Source: Acidimicrobiia bacterium (GTDB lineage: Bacteria; Actinomycetota; Acidimicrobiia; Acidimicrobiales; SKKL01). From it: 36,851 bases of DNA. Both the position numbers and the translations under genes were made by a program. The notes under the pieces are model-generated. The model searched no databases, had not been told where the DNA came from, and saw only the letters and a list, made by a program, of their open reading frames with translations. The first letter of the stretch is position 1. Each line of letters begins with the position of its first letter. The DNA is taken from positions 1 to 36,851 of the forward strand of contig JAENWR010000027.1 of assembly GCA_016649895.1 (NCBI GenBank), in the 5' to 3' direction. Below, piece after piece: positions 1 to 6,919 of this stretch.

Positions 1-1
1 C

Positions 2-133
2 TACCTACCAGGGTGGTGGCCGACCGAGGGCGACACGACGATGTTCGACCCCGGCGCCGTGGCAATCGTCTACGCCAGGTACCGGGGACAGATCATCGAC
101 ACCACGCCATGGAAGCCAACGGCAACAACGTAA
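2..133 (+). CDS. Group II intron reverse transcriptase/maturase, C-terminal fragment
   Basis: Only the last 43 residues are in the window, read from base 2 to a TAA stop. They include PGWWPTEGDTTMFDPGAVA and end YARYRGQIIDTTPWKPTATT. This resembles the extreme C-terminus of group II intron maturases, where a GWWP...F-P-A-V...RYRG...PW pattern is common. The protein would be a reverse transcriptase and maturase that helps the intron RNA splice and copy itself into DNA. The catalytic YADD motif, the maturase X domain and any endonuclease domain lie upstream of base 1. The stop is 22 nt before domain V, the normal arrangement for a protein encoded in domain IV. The identification rests on this short tail together with the RNA domains that follow it. 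Confidence 0.75.
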   Translation, partial: YLPGWWPTEGDTTMFDPGAVAIVYARYRGQIIDTTPWKPTATT

Positions 134-155
134 CCCACTGACACGGGCCCGTGGA

Positions 156-244
156 GAGCCGGATGCGGGGGAACTCGCACGTCCGGTTCGGAGGACGGGC
201 CGAGGAAACGGACCTGCCGAAAGGCAGACACCGCGCCTCGGCCC
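156..244 (+). ncRNA. Group II intron catalytic domains V and VI
   Basis: Domain V is 156-189 (34 nt). Its outer stem GAGCCGGA pairs with TCCGGTTC and contains the AGC catalytic triad. A two-nucleotide CG bulge follows on the 3' strand, then an inner stem TGCGGG/CTCGCA capped by a GGAA (GNRA) tetraloop, which matches the family consensus fold. Domain VI follows after seven bases: a 9-bp stem GGGCCGAGG (197-205) pairs with CCTCGGCCC (236-244) and encloses a second hairpin CTGCC-GAAA-GGCAG. No clear bulged branch-point A is visible in the outer stem, so a lariat or a hydrolytic route cannot be decided from this sequence. Confidence 0.85.
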
Positions 245-247
245 GAT

Positions 248-384
248 CCAACCACCAGACGCGACTTGCCCGACTGGCGACGCCCGCGGATCGCCACCAT
301 CCGCCCTCGCCCGGTCCGGCGGACCTCGGCCAGATCAGCCTTGAGCGCTCCGATGTCCGGTCCACGACCCCAGAACTCACCCAT
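248..384 (-). pseudogene. AAA/archaeal-type ATPase, 5' fragment interrupted by the intron
   Basis: Reading down the minus strand, the frame starts MGEFWGRGPDIGALKADL and continues to MVAIRGRRQSGKSRLVV, where the intron begins. G-R-R-Q-S-G-K-S is a Walker A P-loop (GxxxxGKS) near residue 38. The pattern of a FxGR...L..L opening followed by a GRRxxGK P-loop about 25-30 residues later is that of the archaeal-type ATPase family (Pfam ATPase_2, DUF234-linked). A strong ribosome binding site (AGGGAGGTG) ends just before two adjacent ATG codons at 385-387 and 382-384. The second has the better spacing and was chosen. Walker B and the rest would lie beyond the intron, outside the window. Since the intron is antisense, the gene is very likely inactive. 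Confidence 0.7.
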
Positions 385-401
385 CATGCACCTCCCTGGT
401 C

Positions 402-425
402 GTAACATACATAACAGTATGATAC
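402..425. promoter_or_regulatory. AT-rich dyad upstream of the ATPase gene
   Basis: GTAACATAC (402-410) and GTATGATAC (417-425) form an inverted repeat with one mismatch and a 6-nt spacer. The block is strikingly AT-rich for this genome and lies 15-40 nt upstream of the ATPase start. It looks like a promoter with a repressor operator. TATCAT and TATGTT on the minus strand could each serve as a -10 element, but no matching -35 is clear. Confidence 0.4.
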
Positions 426-760
426 TTCGATGATGGTGCAAGGTCCGTGGGACGGAAACCGGCGTCAGATCGCCACGATCGTCACCGGCGTCGGGGTCAC
501 TCGGCCGGGCCCGGCTTGCCGTCTGCTCTCGTGAGGCGGGGTCGGACCACACCGGCCAAGGCGCTATGGTCCTCGGCCATGCATCGGCCGGCCACCCTCG
601 CAGCTCTGGCAGTTCCTGCTGTCCAGCCCTGTTGCTGGCGGGCCCTGCTCCTCGGCGCTCCTCCGCTCGGCGCGTAGCGGTACGTGCGGCCGTCGGCCGC
701 GTCCATCGTTCGGAGCCCTCCCCACCGACGGGGAGTTGATGCAACAGGAGCACACGCGCC
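426..760. other. Intergenic stretch with no recognised gene
   Basis: About 335 nt lie between the ATPase promoter and the small membrane-protein gene. Open frames here are arginine/alanine-rich products of GC bias, without a ribosome binding site or recognisable domain. I see no RNA gene, terminator or long inverted repeat. Confidence 0.5.
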
Positions 761-1015
761 ATGTCGACCATCGATCGCGCCCCATCTGACCGCGCGCCCG
801 AAGCGCACCCCGAGATCGGAGCCACGGCACTCCGCGGCGCGGCGATCGGCAGCGTGGTGTGCGCTGCCGGCGTCGCCATCGCGGTGATCGCCAGCGGAGC
901 CGGCGGTGCCACCGCCTTCGGCCTGGCTGCCGCCTCGGCTCTCACCGGAGGCCCGTTCTTCGGCGCCTTCGTGGCGGTGTCGCGCCAGCTGCTCGCCGCC
1001 GACCTCGCCGGCTGA
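761..1015 (+). CDS. Small hydrophobic membrane protein (84 aa), unknown function
   Basis: The product has a polar N-terminus of about 20 residues (MSTIDRAPSDRAPEAHPEIG) followed by an almost uninterrupted Ala/Gly/Val-rich hydrophobic stretch, residues 25-78. It probably forms two transmembrane helices joined by a short turn around SGAGG. CAGGAG about 11 nt upstream of the ATG can act as ribosome binding site. No family is recognised, and no catalytic residue or cysteine pair stands out apart from a single Cys near residue 34. The stop lies 2 nt from the stop of the convergent aldehyde dehydrogenase. Coding is supported by the start signal and membrane-like composition rather than by homology. 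Confidence 0.55.
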   Translation: MSTIDRAPSDRAPEAHPEIGATALRGAAIGSVVCAAGVAIAVIASGAGGATAFGLAAASALTGGPFFGAFVAVSRQLLAADLAG

Positions 1016-1017
1016 GG

Positions 1018-2448
1018 TCAGGTCGAGGCGGCGTAGCCCATGATCGCCTTGGTCTCGAGGAACTCCTCGAAGCCGAACTCGCCCCACTCGCGGCCGTTGC
1101 CCGACTGCTTGTAGCCACCGAACGGCGCGTCCATGGCACCCGGCGCGCCGTTGAGGTGGATGTTGCCGGTGCGGATGCGGCGGGCCATGGCGCGAGCCCG
1201 GTCGGGGTCGCCCGAGATGTAGCCGGAGAGCCCGTAGTCGGTGTCGTTGGCGATGCGTACGGCGTCGTCATCGTCGTCGTAGCCGATCATCACGAGCACC
1301 GGCCCGAAGATCTCCTCGCGGGCGATCGTCATGTCGTTGGTGACGTGGGAGAAGACGGTGGGGCGCACGAAGTAGCCCGTCTCGAGACCCTCGGGCTTGC
1401 CGGGGCCACCCGTCTCGACCGTCGCCCCTTCCGAGATCCCCTTCTCGATGAGGGCCTGGATGCGGTTGAACTGCACCTCGGACACGACGGGGCCGATGCG
1501 GGTGCCCTTCTCGCGCGGGTCGCCGACGACCACGCCGGCCGCGGCCTCGGCGGCGATGGCGGCTGCCTCGTCCATGCGGGCGTTCGGTACGAGCATCCTC
1601 GACGGCGCGTTGCACGACTGGCCCGAGTTGTTGCACATCGACCCCACGTCGCGGGCGATGCTCGTCGCGAAGTCGGCGTCGTCGAGGATGATGTTGGCCG
1701 ACTTGCCGCCGAGCTCCTGGGCGACGCGCTTCACGGTGGGGGCTGCGGCCTTGGCCACCTCGACTCCCGCCCGGGTGGAGCCGGTGAACGACACCATGTC
1801 GATGTCGGGATGCGACGCCAGTGGCGCGCCGACGTTGACGCCGTCACCGTTGACGAGGTTGAACACCCCAGCAGGTACGCCAGCCTCGTGCAGGATCTCG
1901 GTGAACAGGATCGCGTTCAGCGGCGCCACCTCCGACGGCTTGAGGACCATCGTGCACCCGGCGGCCAGCGCCGGTGCCACCTTGCAGGAGATCTGGTTGA
2001 GCGGCCAGTTCCACGGCGTGATGAGGGCACAGACACCGACCGGCTCGCGGACGATGAGGGTGGCGCCCATCTCGTACTCGAGGTCGTAGTCGGCGAGCAC
2101 CTTGCGGGCCGTCATGAAGTGGCCGACCAGCGCGCCGGCCTGAGCCCGCTGCGCCATGGTGAGTGGCGCGCCCATCTCCTGGCTGATGATGTCGCCGAGG
2201 TCGCCCATGCGAGCGCCGGCCACCTCGATGATGCGGTCGAGGAGCGCCAGTCGCTCTTCCTTGGTCGTGACGGAGTAGGAGGCGAAGGCAGCGGTGGCCG
2301 CGGCGACAGCAGCGTCGACGTCGTCGGGTCCGCCCATGGCGATGGAGGTGATCGCCTGCTCGGTGGTGGGGTTGATGACCGCCAGCGTCTCGTCGCTCAG
2401 CGGCTCGACCCACTCGCCGCCGATGTAGAACCTCTGTGCGTTGTCCAC
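1018..2448 (-). CDS. NAD(P)-dependent aldehyde dehydrogenase
   Basis: Oxidises an aldehyde to the carboxylic acid with NAD(P)+; the substrate cannot be told from sequence. The 476-residue product has the usual family length. Motifs in order: the cofactor/active-site loop TPWNWP with Asn147; the nucleotide-binding FTGSTRAG around 221-228; the general base Glu245 in QELGGKS; the catalytic Cys279 in NSGQSCN; EEIFGPV; and the C-terminal FGGYKQSGNGRE. The frame is open further upstream, but the GTG at 2446-2448 was chosen because GGGGGAGA lies just before it and VDNAQRFYIGGEW is the normal N-terminus. It is divergent from the pirin gene and convergent with the small membrane protein. Classes such as betaine or succinic semialdehyde dehydrogenase are possible but not distinguishable here. 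Confidence 0.93.
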   Translation of the reverse strand: MDNAQRFYIGGEWVEPLSDETLAVINPTTEQAITSIAMGGPDDVDAAVAAATAAFASYSVTTKEERLALLDRIIEVAGARMGDLGDIISQEMGAPLTMAQRAQAGALVGHFMTARKVLADYDLEYEMGATLIVREPVGVCALITPWNWPLNQISCKVAPALAAGCTMVLKPSEVAPLNAILFTEILHEAGVPAGVFNLVNGDGVNVGAPLASHPDIDMVSFTGSTRAGVEVAKAAAPTVKRVAQELGGKSANIILDDADFATSIARDVGSMCNNSGQSCNAPSRMLVPNARMDEAAAIAAEAAAGVVVGDPREKGTRIGPVVSEVQFNRIQALIEKGISEGATVETGGPGKPEGLETGYFVRPTVFSHVTNDMTIAREEIFGPVLVMIGYDDDDDAVRIANDTDYGLSGYISGDPDRARAMARRIRTGNIHLNGAPGAMDAPFGGYKQSGNGREWGEFGFEEFLETKAIMGYAAST

Positions 2449-2545
2449 GACTGTCTCCCCCAGTTCGAACCGGAGACGCCACCCTACGCGGCGTGCCGAC
2501 ATCGGGGTGCCTCGGTGGCAGAGTCCGGAATGGAATAGTCCAAGT

Positions 2546-2560
2546 TTCAACGATGTTGAA
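2546..2560. promoter_or_regulatory. Perfect dyad between aldehyde dehydrogenase and pirin
   Basis: TTCAAC-GAT-GTTGAA is a perfect 6-3-6 inverted repeat in the 152-nt divergent region, about 40 nt before the pirin ATG and 98 nt before the dehydrogenase GTG. It is AT-richer than its surroundings and could be an operator acting on one or both genes. No regulator gene lies next to it. Confidence 0.35.
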
Positions 2561-2600
2561 CGAGCAGCGACACAATCGCGACGCCGAGAGCGAGGCTGAC

Positions 2601-3365
2601 ATGCACGACACCACGATTCCGACGGTCGACATCCGGCGCGCCCGCGACCGGTTCGCCACCAGCATCGGGTGGCTCGACTCGAAGCACTCCTTCTCGTTCG
2701 GGCCCCACCGCGACCCGGCCAACACCCACCACGGCCTTCTGCTCGTGAGCAACGACGACATCGTCACCGCCGGTGCGGGCTTCGAGACCCATCCCCACCG
2801 CGACATGGAGATCGTGACCTGGGTGCTCCAGGGCTCGCTCGTGCACCAGGACTCCGAGGGCAACTTCGGCGTGATCTACCCGGGGCTCGCCCAGCGGATG
2901 AGCGCCGGCTCCGGCATCCTCCACTCGGAGAAGAACGACTCGTGGCGGGTGCAGGGCGGCGACACCCACGACGACCCCGTGCGCTTCATCCAGATGTGGG
3001 TGCTGCCCGACGAGCGTGGCATCACTCCCGGCTACGAGCAGAACGAGATCGGTGATGCCGTGCTGCGCAGCGGGCTGGTGACCGTGGCGTCGGGCATGGC
3101 CGCCCACTCCGACGACGCTGCGATCCGCATCGCCAACCGCCACGCCGCGCTGCACGCCGCCCGTCTCCAGGTCGACGAGTCGGTGACGGTGCCCGACGCG
3201 CCGTTCGTCCACCTCTTCGTCGCCCGTGGCTCGGTCGACCTCGAGGGCGCGGGAACGCTGGCCGAAGGCGACGCCGTGCGCCTCACCGGCGTCGGTGGCC
3301 AGAAGCTGACCGCGGTCGACGACGCCGAGGTGCTCGTCTGGGAGATGCACGCCAGCGCCGCGTGA
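2601..3365 (+). CDS. Pirin family bicupin protein
   Basis: Pirins are double-cupin metal proteins; some bacterial members (YhaK, YhhW) act on quercetin-like flavonoids or sense redox state. The 254-residue product opens with IRRARDRFATSIGWLDSKHSFSFG. The first cupin carries the metal-binding signature: HH in NTHHGLL, HPHRDMEIV and LVHQDSEG, followed by GLAQRMSAGSGILHSE, which supplies the last His and Glu. The second, weaker cupin spans about 150-250. The ATG at 2601 has GAGG 7 nt upstream; an in-frame ATG at 2553 would add 16 residues without family support. It is divergent from the aldehyde dehydrogenase and followed by a long hairpin. Confidence 0.9.
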   Translation: MHDTTIPTVDIRRARDRFATSIGWLDSKHSFSFGPHRDPANTHHGLLLVSNDDIVTAGAGFETHPHRDMEIVTWVLQGSLVHQDSEGNFGVIYPGLAQRMSAGSGILHSEKNDSWRVQGGDTHDDPVRFIQMWVLPDERGITPGYEQNEIGDAVLRSGLVTVASGMAAHSDDAAIRIANRHAALHAARLQVDESVTVPDAPFVHLFVARGSVDLEGAGTLAEGDAVRLTGVGGQKLTAVDDAEVLVWEMHASAA

Positions 3366-3411
3366 CCTCCACACCGCCACACCTCACACCTCGCACCTCC
3401 ACACCCTCCAC
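3366..3411. repeat. Degenerate CCTCCACA/CACACCTC repeat
   Basis: Right after the pirin stop, one strand is almost purely C, A and T, made of irregular copies of CCTCCACAC, CACACCTC and CACCTCC. It looks like a short slipped-strand repeat and codes for nothing convincing on either strand. Confidence 0.5.
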
Positions 3412-3419
3412 CATGCGTT

Positions 3420-3464
3420 CTGGCTCCCGGATCTCTACCGCCCAGGTAGAGATCCGGGAGCCAG
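3420..3464. terminator. 19-bp perfect hairpin between convergent genes
   Basis: CTGGCTCCCGGATCTCTAC (3420-3438) is the exact reverse complement of 3446-3464, with a 7-nt loop CGCCCAG. It lies between the pirin stop and the convergent sulfatase stop, so it probably ends transcription from both sides. There is no T-run on either side, as in many actinobacterial terminators. The stem is longer than a terminator needs, so a dispersed palindromic repeat is an alternative. Confidence 0.7.
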
Positions 3465-3500
3465 TACGGAACAGTCTGGGAAGCCGGTGCACCGTCGACG

Positions 3501-5069
3501 TCAGACGGGCGCCTCGATCGGCCGGTGCCCGCCCGTGCGGGGACGCAGGCTCTGTTCGAGGTCGTCGACGAGATCGCGCCGGATCGCGGCGCACGCAGGG
3601 TCGTCCCAACGGTTGACCTGCTGGAGCGGATCGTCACCCAGCTCGTAGAGCTCGCCCTCGGTGCCGTCGTGCACGGTGCCGGGCCGGTAGAGGGTGCAAA
3701 CCCAGCCGTCGCGGGTGATGGTGCGCAGGTGCACCCCCACACCGAACAGCTCGCTGTCCCACTCGGTGAGCACGCGCTCGAAACCCCGGCGGTCGGCGTC
3801 GCCGTCGTCGACGGGGAGCGAGCGTCCCTCCATCCACGGCGTCGGTTCGAGGCCGGCGGCGGCACAGAACGTGGGGGCCAGGTCGACCAGGCCGACGGGT
3901 CGGGTGACCACGGCTGGGGCGACCCCCGCTGAGGGAGCGGGCCGCCAGACGAGCGGCAGCCGCATCAGCCCATCGACGTGGTAGGGCCCCTTGAACAGCA
4001 GCCCGAAGTCGCCCTGTAGCTCGCCGTGGTCGGTGGTGACGATGACGTCGAGGTCGTCGGCCCAGCCACGCGCCGCTGTGGCGGCGAGCACCCGACCGAT
4101 CGCCTCGTCGATGAGCTCGACCTCGACGGCGTTGCGGGCGTTCACCTCGCGCACCTGGTCGGCGGTGAGGGTGGCCGGCACCCAGCGGGCGGGCGCCTCG
4201 TAGTTCGACACCAGGGTGCCGTCGTACCACTGCCGCCAGTGGCGCGGCTTGGCGTCGAGGATCGCCTCGCGCTCGGCCCGGCTCTCCGGGTAGCCGTGGG
4301 GGAGCGGCACGTCGCGCCAGTCGACGCGGTGCAGCTCGCCCGCCGGCGGGTCCCAGGGGTGGTGCGGGTCGGGGAAGCTCACCCAGCAGAACCAGTCGTC
4401 GTCGGGGTCGAGCGAGTCGAGCCAGGCGATGGCCCGATCGGCCACCCAGTCGGTGTGGTACCAGTCGCGGGGGATCGGGTTGTCCTTCACCTGGGGGGCG
4501 CCGGTGTGGCCGCCGCCCGCGCTGTTCACCTCGAACTCGTCGTCGAGGACGGGATAGAACCCGCCGGCCGCTTCGGGGTGGTGCTCGGCGATCCAGCGGG
4601 CGTAGTGGAGCTGACCGGTCGGCCCGTGGGTGGCCAGCTCGAGGTGGTCGAACCCGCGGTGCGGGCCGAGTCGACCGTCGTGCCACCGGTCCTCGACGGT
4701 GGGGACGCCCAGGCGAGCCATCTGGTTCTCGGCGAAGCGCCCGAACGGGTCGATGAACGGCTCGAAGTGCGGCTTGCCGACGATGGCGGTGCGATAGCCG
4801 GCGTCGTGGAGCACAGCCGCCACCGACGGTGCATCGACCGGCAGCGGCACGCCGTTCATCCACACACCGTGGGTGCGCGGGTGCTGGCCGGTGAGCATCG
4901 TGGAGCGCGACGGCATGCACACCACCGACTGGGGGACGGCCCGCTCGTAGCGGATGCCCTCGGCGGCCAGGCGGTCGACCACGGGTGTGCGCGACAACTG
5001 GCCGCCGTTGCAGCCGAGCGTGTCGTAGCGCTGCTGGTCGGTGGTGATGAAGAGGACCTTGCGACCCAT
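3501..5069 (-). CDS. Cys-type sulfatase
   Basis: A 522-residue hydrolase of the alkaline phosphatase superfamily that cleaves sulfate (or related) esters. The start MGRKVLFITTDQQRYDTLG carries the metal-binding Asp (Asp11). Cys51 in CMPSRSTMLTG is the C-x-P-S-R signature in which the cysteine is converted to formylglycine by a separate maturation enzyme (not in this window). Later motifs are GKPHFEPF, SFPDPHHPWDPP and TTDHGELQGDFGL, which supply the remaining metal and sulfate ligands. No signal peptide is visible, so it is probably cytoplasmic. Choline sulfatase and phosphonate monoester hydrolase belong to the same subfamily, and the exact substrate is unknown. It is the last gene of the TetR - SRPBCC - sulfatase operon; its ATG overlaps the SRPBCC stop by one base. 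Confidence 0.9.
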   Translation of the reverse strand: MGRKVLFITTDQQRYDTLGCNGGQLSRTPVVDRLAAEGIRYERAVPQSVVCMPSRSTMLTGQHPRTHGVWMNGVPLPVDAPSVAAVLHDAGYRTAIVGKPHFEPFIDPFGRFAENQMARLGVPTVEDRWHDGRLGPHRGFDHLELATHGPTGQLHYARWIAEHHPEAAGGFYPVLDDEFEVNSAGGGHTGAPQVKDNPIPRDWYHTDWVADRAIAWLDSLDPDDDWFCWVSFPDPHHPWDPPAGELHRVDWRDVPLPHGYPESRAEREAILDAKPRHWRQWYDGTLVSNYEAPARWVPATLTADQVREVNARNAVEVELIDEAIGRVLAATAARGWADDLDVIVTTDHGELQGDFGLLFKGPYHVDGLMRLPLVWRPAPSAGVAPAVVTRPVGLVDLAPTFCAAAGLEPTPWMEGRSLPVDDGDADRRGFERVLTEWDSELFGVGVHLRTITRDGWVCTLYRPGTVHDGTEGELYELGDDPLQQVNRWDDPACAAIRRDLVDDLEQSLRPRTGGHRPIEAPV

Positions 5070-5521
5070 CAGGCGACCTCCGCCCGATCGACTGCCGCGT
5101 CTGCATCTCGGGCGTCGAGCGCGGGTCCCGAGCCGGCCTCCATCTGACGTTGCAGTTCGAGGAGGGCGCCGCGGGTGCCACCGGCGATGGTGATGGCCAT
5201 GGTGGCCGGATCGGCATCGGTGGCGTAGACGACGAGGCAGGTGTCATCGCCGAGATCGATCACGTCGATGGTGCCGAGGTGGTCGCGGAAGAGGCGCGAC
5301 GTGATGCGGTACTGGAAGCGCCGTTGGATGGCGTCGTTGGTGAGGATCTCTTCGGCCATCTCCTGGCCGGTGCCCGTGACGATGGTGCGGCTGGCGCCGT
5401 CGACCCGACAGTCGACGATGCCGGGGAACCAGTGGTGCAACAGCTCGGGCCGCCCGACCACCGACCAGACCTCGTCGGCTGGCCGCGTGATCCTCACGTC
5501 GTGGCGCACGCTCGCCCTCAT
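5069..5521 (-). CDS. SRPBCC family protein
   Basis: A 150-residue START/Bet v 1-like domain that would form a hydrophobic ligand pocket. The opening RHDVRITRPADEVWSVVG, followed by HHWFPGIVDCRVDG, then a MAEEIL segment and RFQYRITS, is the usual strand-helix pattern of polyketide cyclase/SRPBCC proteins. There is no signal peptide and no obvious catalytic site. Its ATG overlaps the TetR stop (ATGA) and its stop overlaps the sulfatase start, so all three genes are translationally coupled. The context suggests binding or processing of the compound sensed by the regulator and acted on by the sulfatase; that role is inferred. Confidence 0.8.
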   Translation of the reverse strand: MRASVRHDVRITRPADEVWSVVGRPELLHHWFPGIVDCRVDGASRTIVTGTGQEMAEEILTNDAIQRRFQYRITSRLFRDHLGTIDVIDLGDDTCLVVYATDADPATMAITIAGGTRGALLELQRQMEAGSGPALDARDADAAVDRAEVA

Positions 5522-6189
5522 GCGCTCACCACCGCGGTCGTCCTCGACTCCCCCGTCATGTCGGGCACGGCGTCGAGGAGGGCGTGGACCGATTCGACCA
5601 TGAGGGCGGCGGCCTCGTGCGACGACAGCCCGATGTCGCTGCGCAGCAGGTCGTAGGCCTCGAACGAGCAGGCCACGTCGACGGCGGCGAGCAGGCGGCT
5701 GCCGCGCTGGGCCGACAACTGGTCGAGCTCGGGGGCCAGCGCCTGGCCGAGCTGGCGTCGCATCAGCGCCCGGACGCGGCGCAGCTCATCGGCGACGGCG
5801 GGGTGGAACGGCGCGCGGAGGCGGGCGACGCGGCCGACGTTGCCCATGGCCTCGAGCAGGTCGATGCGATGAGCGACCGCGTGGCGGACCCGGTCGGAGC
5901 GCGTGCCCGCCGCATCGACCGGCCGGGCGAACAGGATCGCCAGCCGTTCCTGCTGGCGGTTCACCGCGGCTTGGGCGAGGTCGTCGACGTCGGCGAAGTA
6001 GCGGAAGACCGAACGGGTGGAGAGCCCAGCGCGCTCGGCGATGGCCTCGGTGCTCGGCGACAGATCTCCCTCGTCGTGGAGGGAGAGGAGCGCCGAGATC
6101 ACCGCCTCACGGTTGCGGGCCCGTCGGGCGTGACGACCGTCGTCGCTGGCGCTCTCGTCTCGCGGATCGGGTCTGACCGTGGTTGTCAT
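5518..6189 (-). CDS. TetR family transcriptional regulator
   Basis: A 223-residue regulator with an N-terminal helix-turn-helix at about residues 22-65 (EAVISALLSL...STEAIAERAGLSTRSVFRYF) and an all-helical ligand domain. It is the first gene of the operon with the SRPBCC protein and the sulfatase. The ATG at 6187-6189 is preferred because a good promoter lies directly upstream: -35 TTGTCA, 17-nt gap, -10 TATGTT. That promoter predicts transcription starting at or within a base or two of the ATG, so the message is probably leaderless and longer open frames upstream would not be transcribed. A dyad overlapping the promoter suggests autoregulation. The inducer is unknown. Confidence 0.88.
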   Translation of the reverse strand: MTTTVRPDPRDESASDDGRHARRARNREAVISALLSLHDEGDLSPSTEAIAERAGLSTRSVFRYFADVDDLAQAAVNRQQERLAILFARPVDAAGTRSDRVRHAVAHRIDLLEAMGNVGRVARLRAPFHPAVADELRRVRALMRRQLGQALAPELDQLSAQRGSRLLAAVDVACSFEAYDLLRSDIGLSSHEAAALMVESVHALLDAVPDMTGESRTTAVVSA

Positions 6190-6195
6190 GTGTCC

Positions 6196-6224
6196 AACAT
6201 AACAATTGACATGCACGGTGACAA
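6196..6224 (-). promoter_or_regulatory. Promoter of the TetR operon, probably leaderless
   Basis: On the minus strand TTGTCA (6219-6224) is separated by 17 nt from TATGTT (6196-6201). The expected transcription start falls at about 6189, the A of the TetR start codon. The -35 matches consensus at five of six positions and the -10 at four of six. Confidence 0.55.
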
Positions 6225-6225
6225 T
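6205..6225. promoter_or_regulatory. Dyad ATTGnCA-N7-TGnCAAT, probable TetR operator
   Basis: A 21-bp imperfect palindrome covers the -35 elements of both divergent promoters. Its size and position are usual for a TetR-family operator. Binding here would repress both the regulator operon and the DinB-like gene. Confidence 0.5.
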
Positions 6226-6234
6226 ACTTATCGT
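6206..6234 (+). promoter_or_regulatory. Promoter of the DinB-like gene
   Basis: A perfect TTGACA (6206-6211) is followed after 17 nt by TATCGT (6229-6234). Transcription would start near 6241, about 30 nt before the ATG, leaving room for the GGAGG ribosome binding site at 6262-6266. The -35 elements of the two divergent promoters lie face to face. Confidence 0.5.
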
Positions 6235-6270
6235 CGACGTGTACGACGACCCACGATCTGCGGAGGCCCC

Positions 6271-6897
6271 ATGTCGACCGACGAGCGCACCCACCCGTCA
6301 CCAGAGGCGGCGGAGCTCACCGACGCCGAGCTCTTGGCCGACTCGCTACGACGGCGGATGGCCGTCATGCACACCCTCTGGTACGACGCCGTCGCCACCA
6401 TGGACCTGGGCCACGTCAACCACTTCGAGCGCGAGGGCGTGCTGCCCATCGCCTTCTCGCTGTTCCACTACACGAACATGCAAGACGTGAGCTTCTCGGT
6501 CATCGCCGGGGTGCAGCCCATCTGGGGCGCCGAGTGGCAGGCGAGGGTGCAGATGGCCATCGACGATCACGGCAAGGAGCGCACCGTCGCCGAGATGATC
6601 CACCAGCGTGTCGGCGACTACGACGCGTTCAAGGAGTACCAGCGTGCCGTCTTCGACCGCACCGAGGCGTGGCTGGCCGAGCGCACCGCCGCCGATCTGC
6701 GTCGTCTCCTCCTTCCGCGGCCACTTCCGCCCCGCGTGGTCAACACGTTCTCGGCGCGGGTGGCTGGCCCCGACGGCCTCACCGTCCTCGACGCCCTCGA
6801 CGCCCTCGAGTGCTGGCTGTACCAGCACGGCATGCGACACATGGGCGAGATCGAGCTGGCCCGTGGCCTGGTCGGCCTGGGCGGCATGACCAGCTGA
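6271..6897 (+). CDS. DinB-like (DinB/YfiT superfamily) protein
   Basis: A 208-residue, mostly helical protein with the four-helix-bundle layout of the DinB/YfiT superfamily. It has an early helix with MAVMHTLWYDAVATM, a central LFHYTNMQD segment, and a C-terminal helix QHGMRHMGEIELARGLVG whose histidines could bind a divalent metal. Members act in thiol-dependent detoxification (mycothiol or bacillithiol transferases) or are of unknown role. The start has GGAGG at ideal spacing. It is divergent from the TetR - SRPBCC - sulfatase operon and shares its operator region, so it is probably co-regulated. The metal-ligand assignment and the transferase role are inferred. Confidence 0.7.
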   Translation: MSTDERTHPSPEAAELTDAELLADSLRRRMAVMHTLWYDAVATMDLGHVNHFEREGVLPIAFSLFHYTNMQDVSFSVIAGVQPIWGAEWQARVQMAIDDHGKERTVAEMIHQRVGDYDAFKEYQRAVFDRTEAWLAERTAADLRRLLLPRPLPPRVVNTFSARVAGPDGLTVLDALDALECWLYQHGMRHMGEIELARGLVGLGGMTS

Positions 6898-6919
6898 CAC
6901 CAGGGTTCCTGGCGGCCGA

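Larger units (their letters stand above)
1..247 (+). mobile_element. 3' end of a group II intron, inserted antisense in an ATPase gene
   Basis: The window opens inside a bacterial group II intron read on the + strand. In order there is the tail of the intron-encoded reverse transcriptase (stop at 131-133), a 12-nt palindrome at 142-153 that could close domain IV, a canonical 34-nt domain V at 156-189, a domain VI stem at 197-244 and a terminal GAT near 247. The flanking minus-strand reading frame belongs to an ATPase whose Walker A motif ends only a few codons from the junction. The intron therefore lies antisense to its host gene and cannot restore it by splicing. The 5' end, the exon-binding sites and most of the protein are outside the window. 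The exact 3' boundary (245-248) is inferred from the end of the domain VI stem. Confidence 0.85.

Noticed and set aside
447..677. 76-aa open frame after the ATPase promoter
   Set aside because: Arg/Ala-rich, no start signal, no resemblance to a protein family.
4026..5147. 373-aa open frame antisense to the sulfatase
   Set aside because: It is a product of GC codon bias; no ribosome binding site and no recognisable domain, while the sulfatase frame has full motifs.
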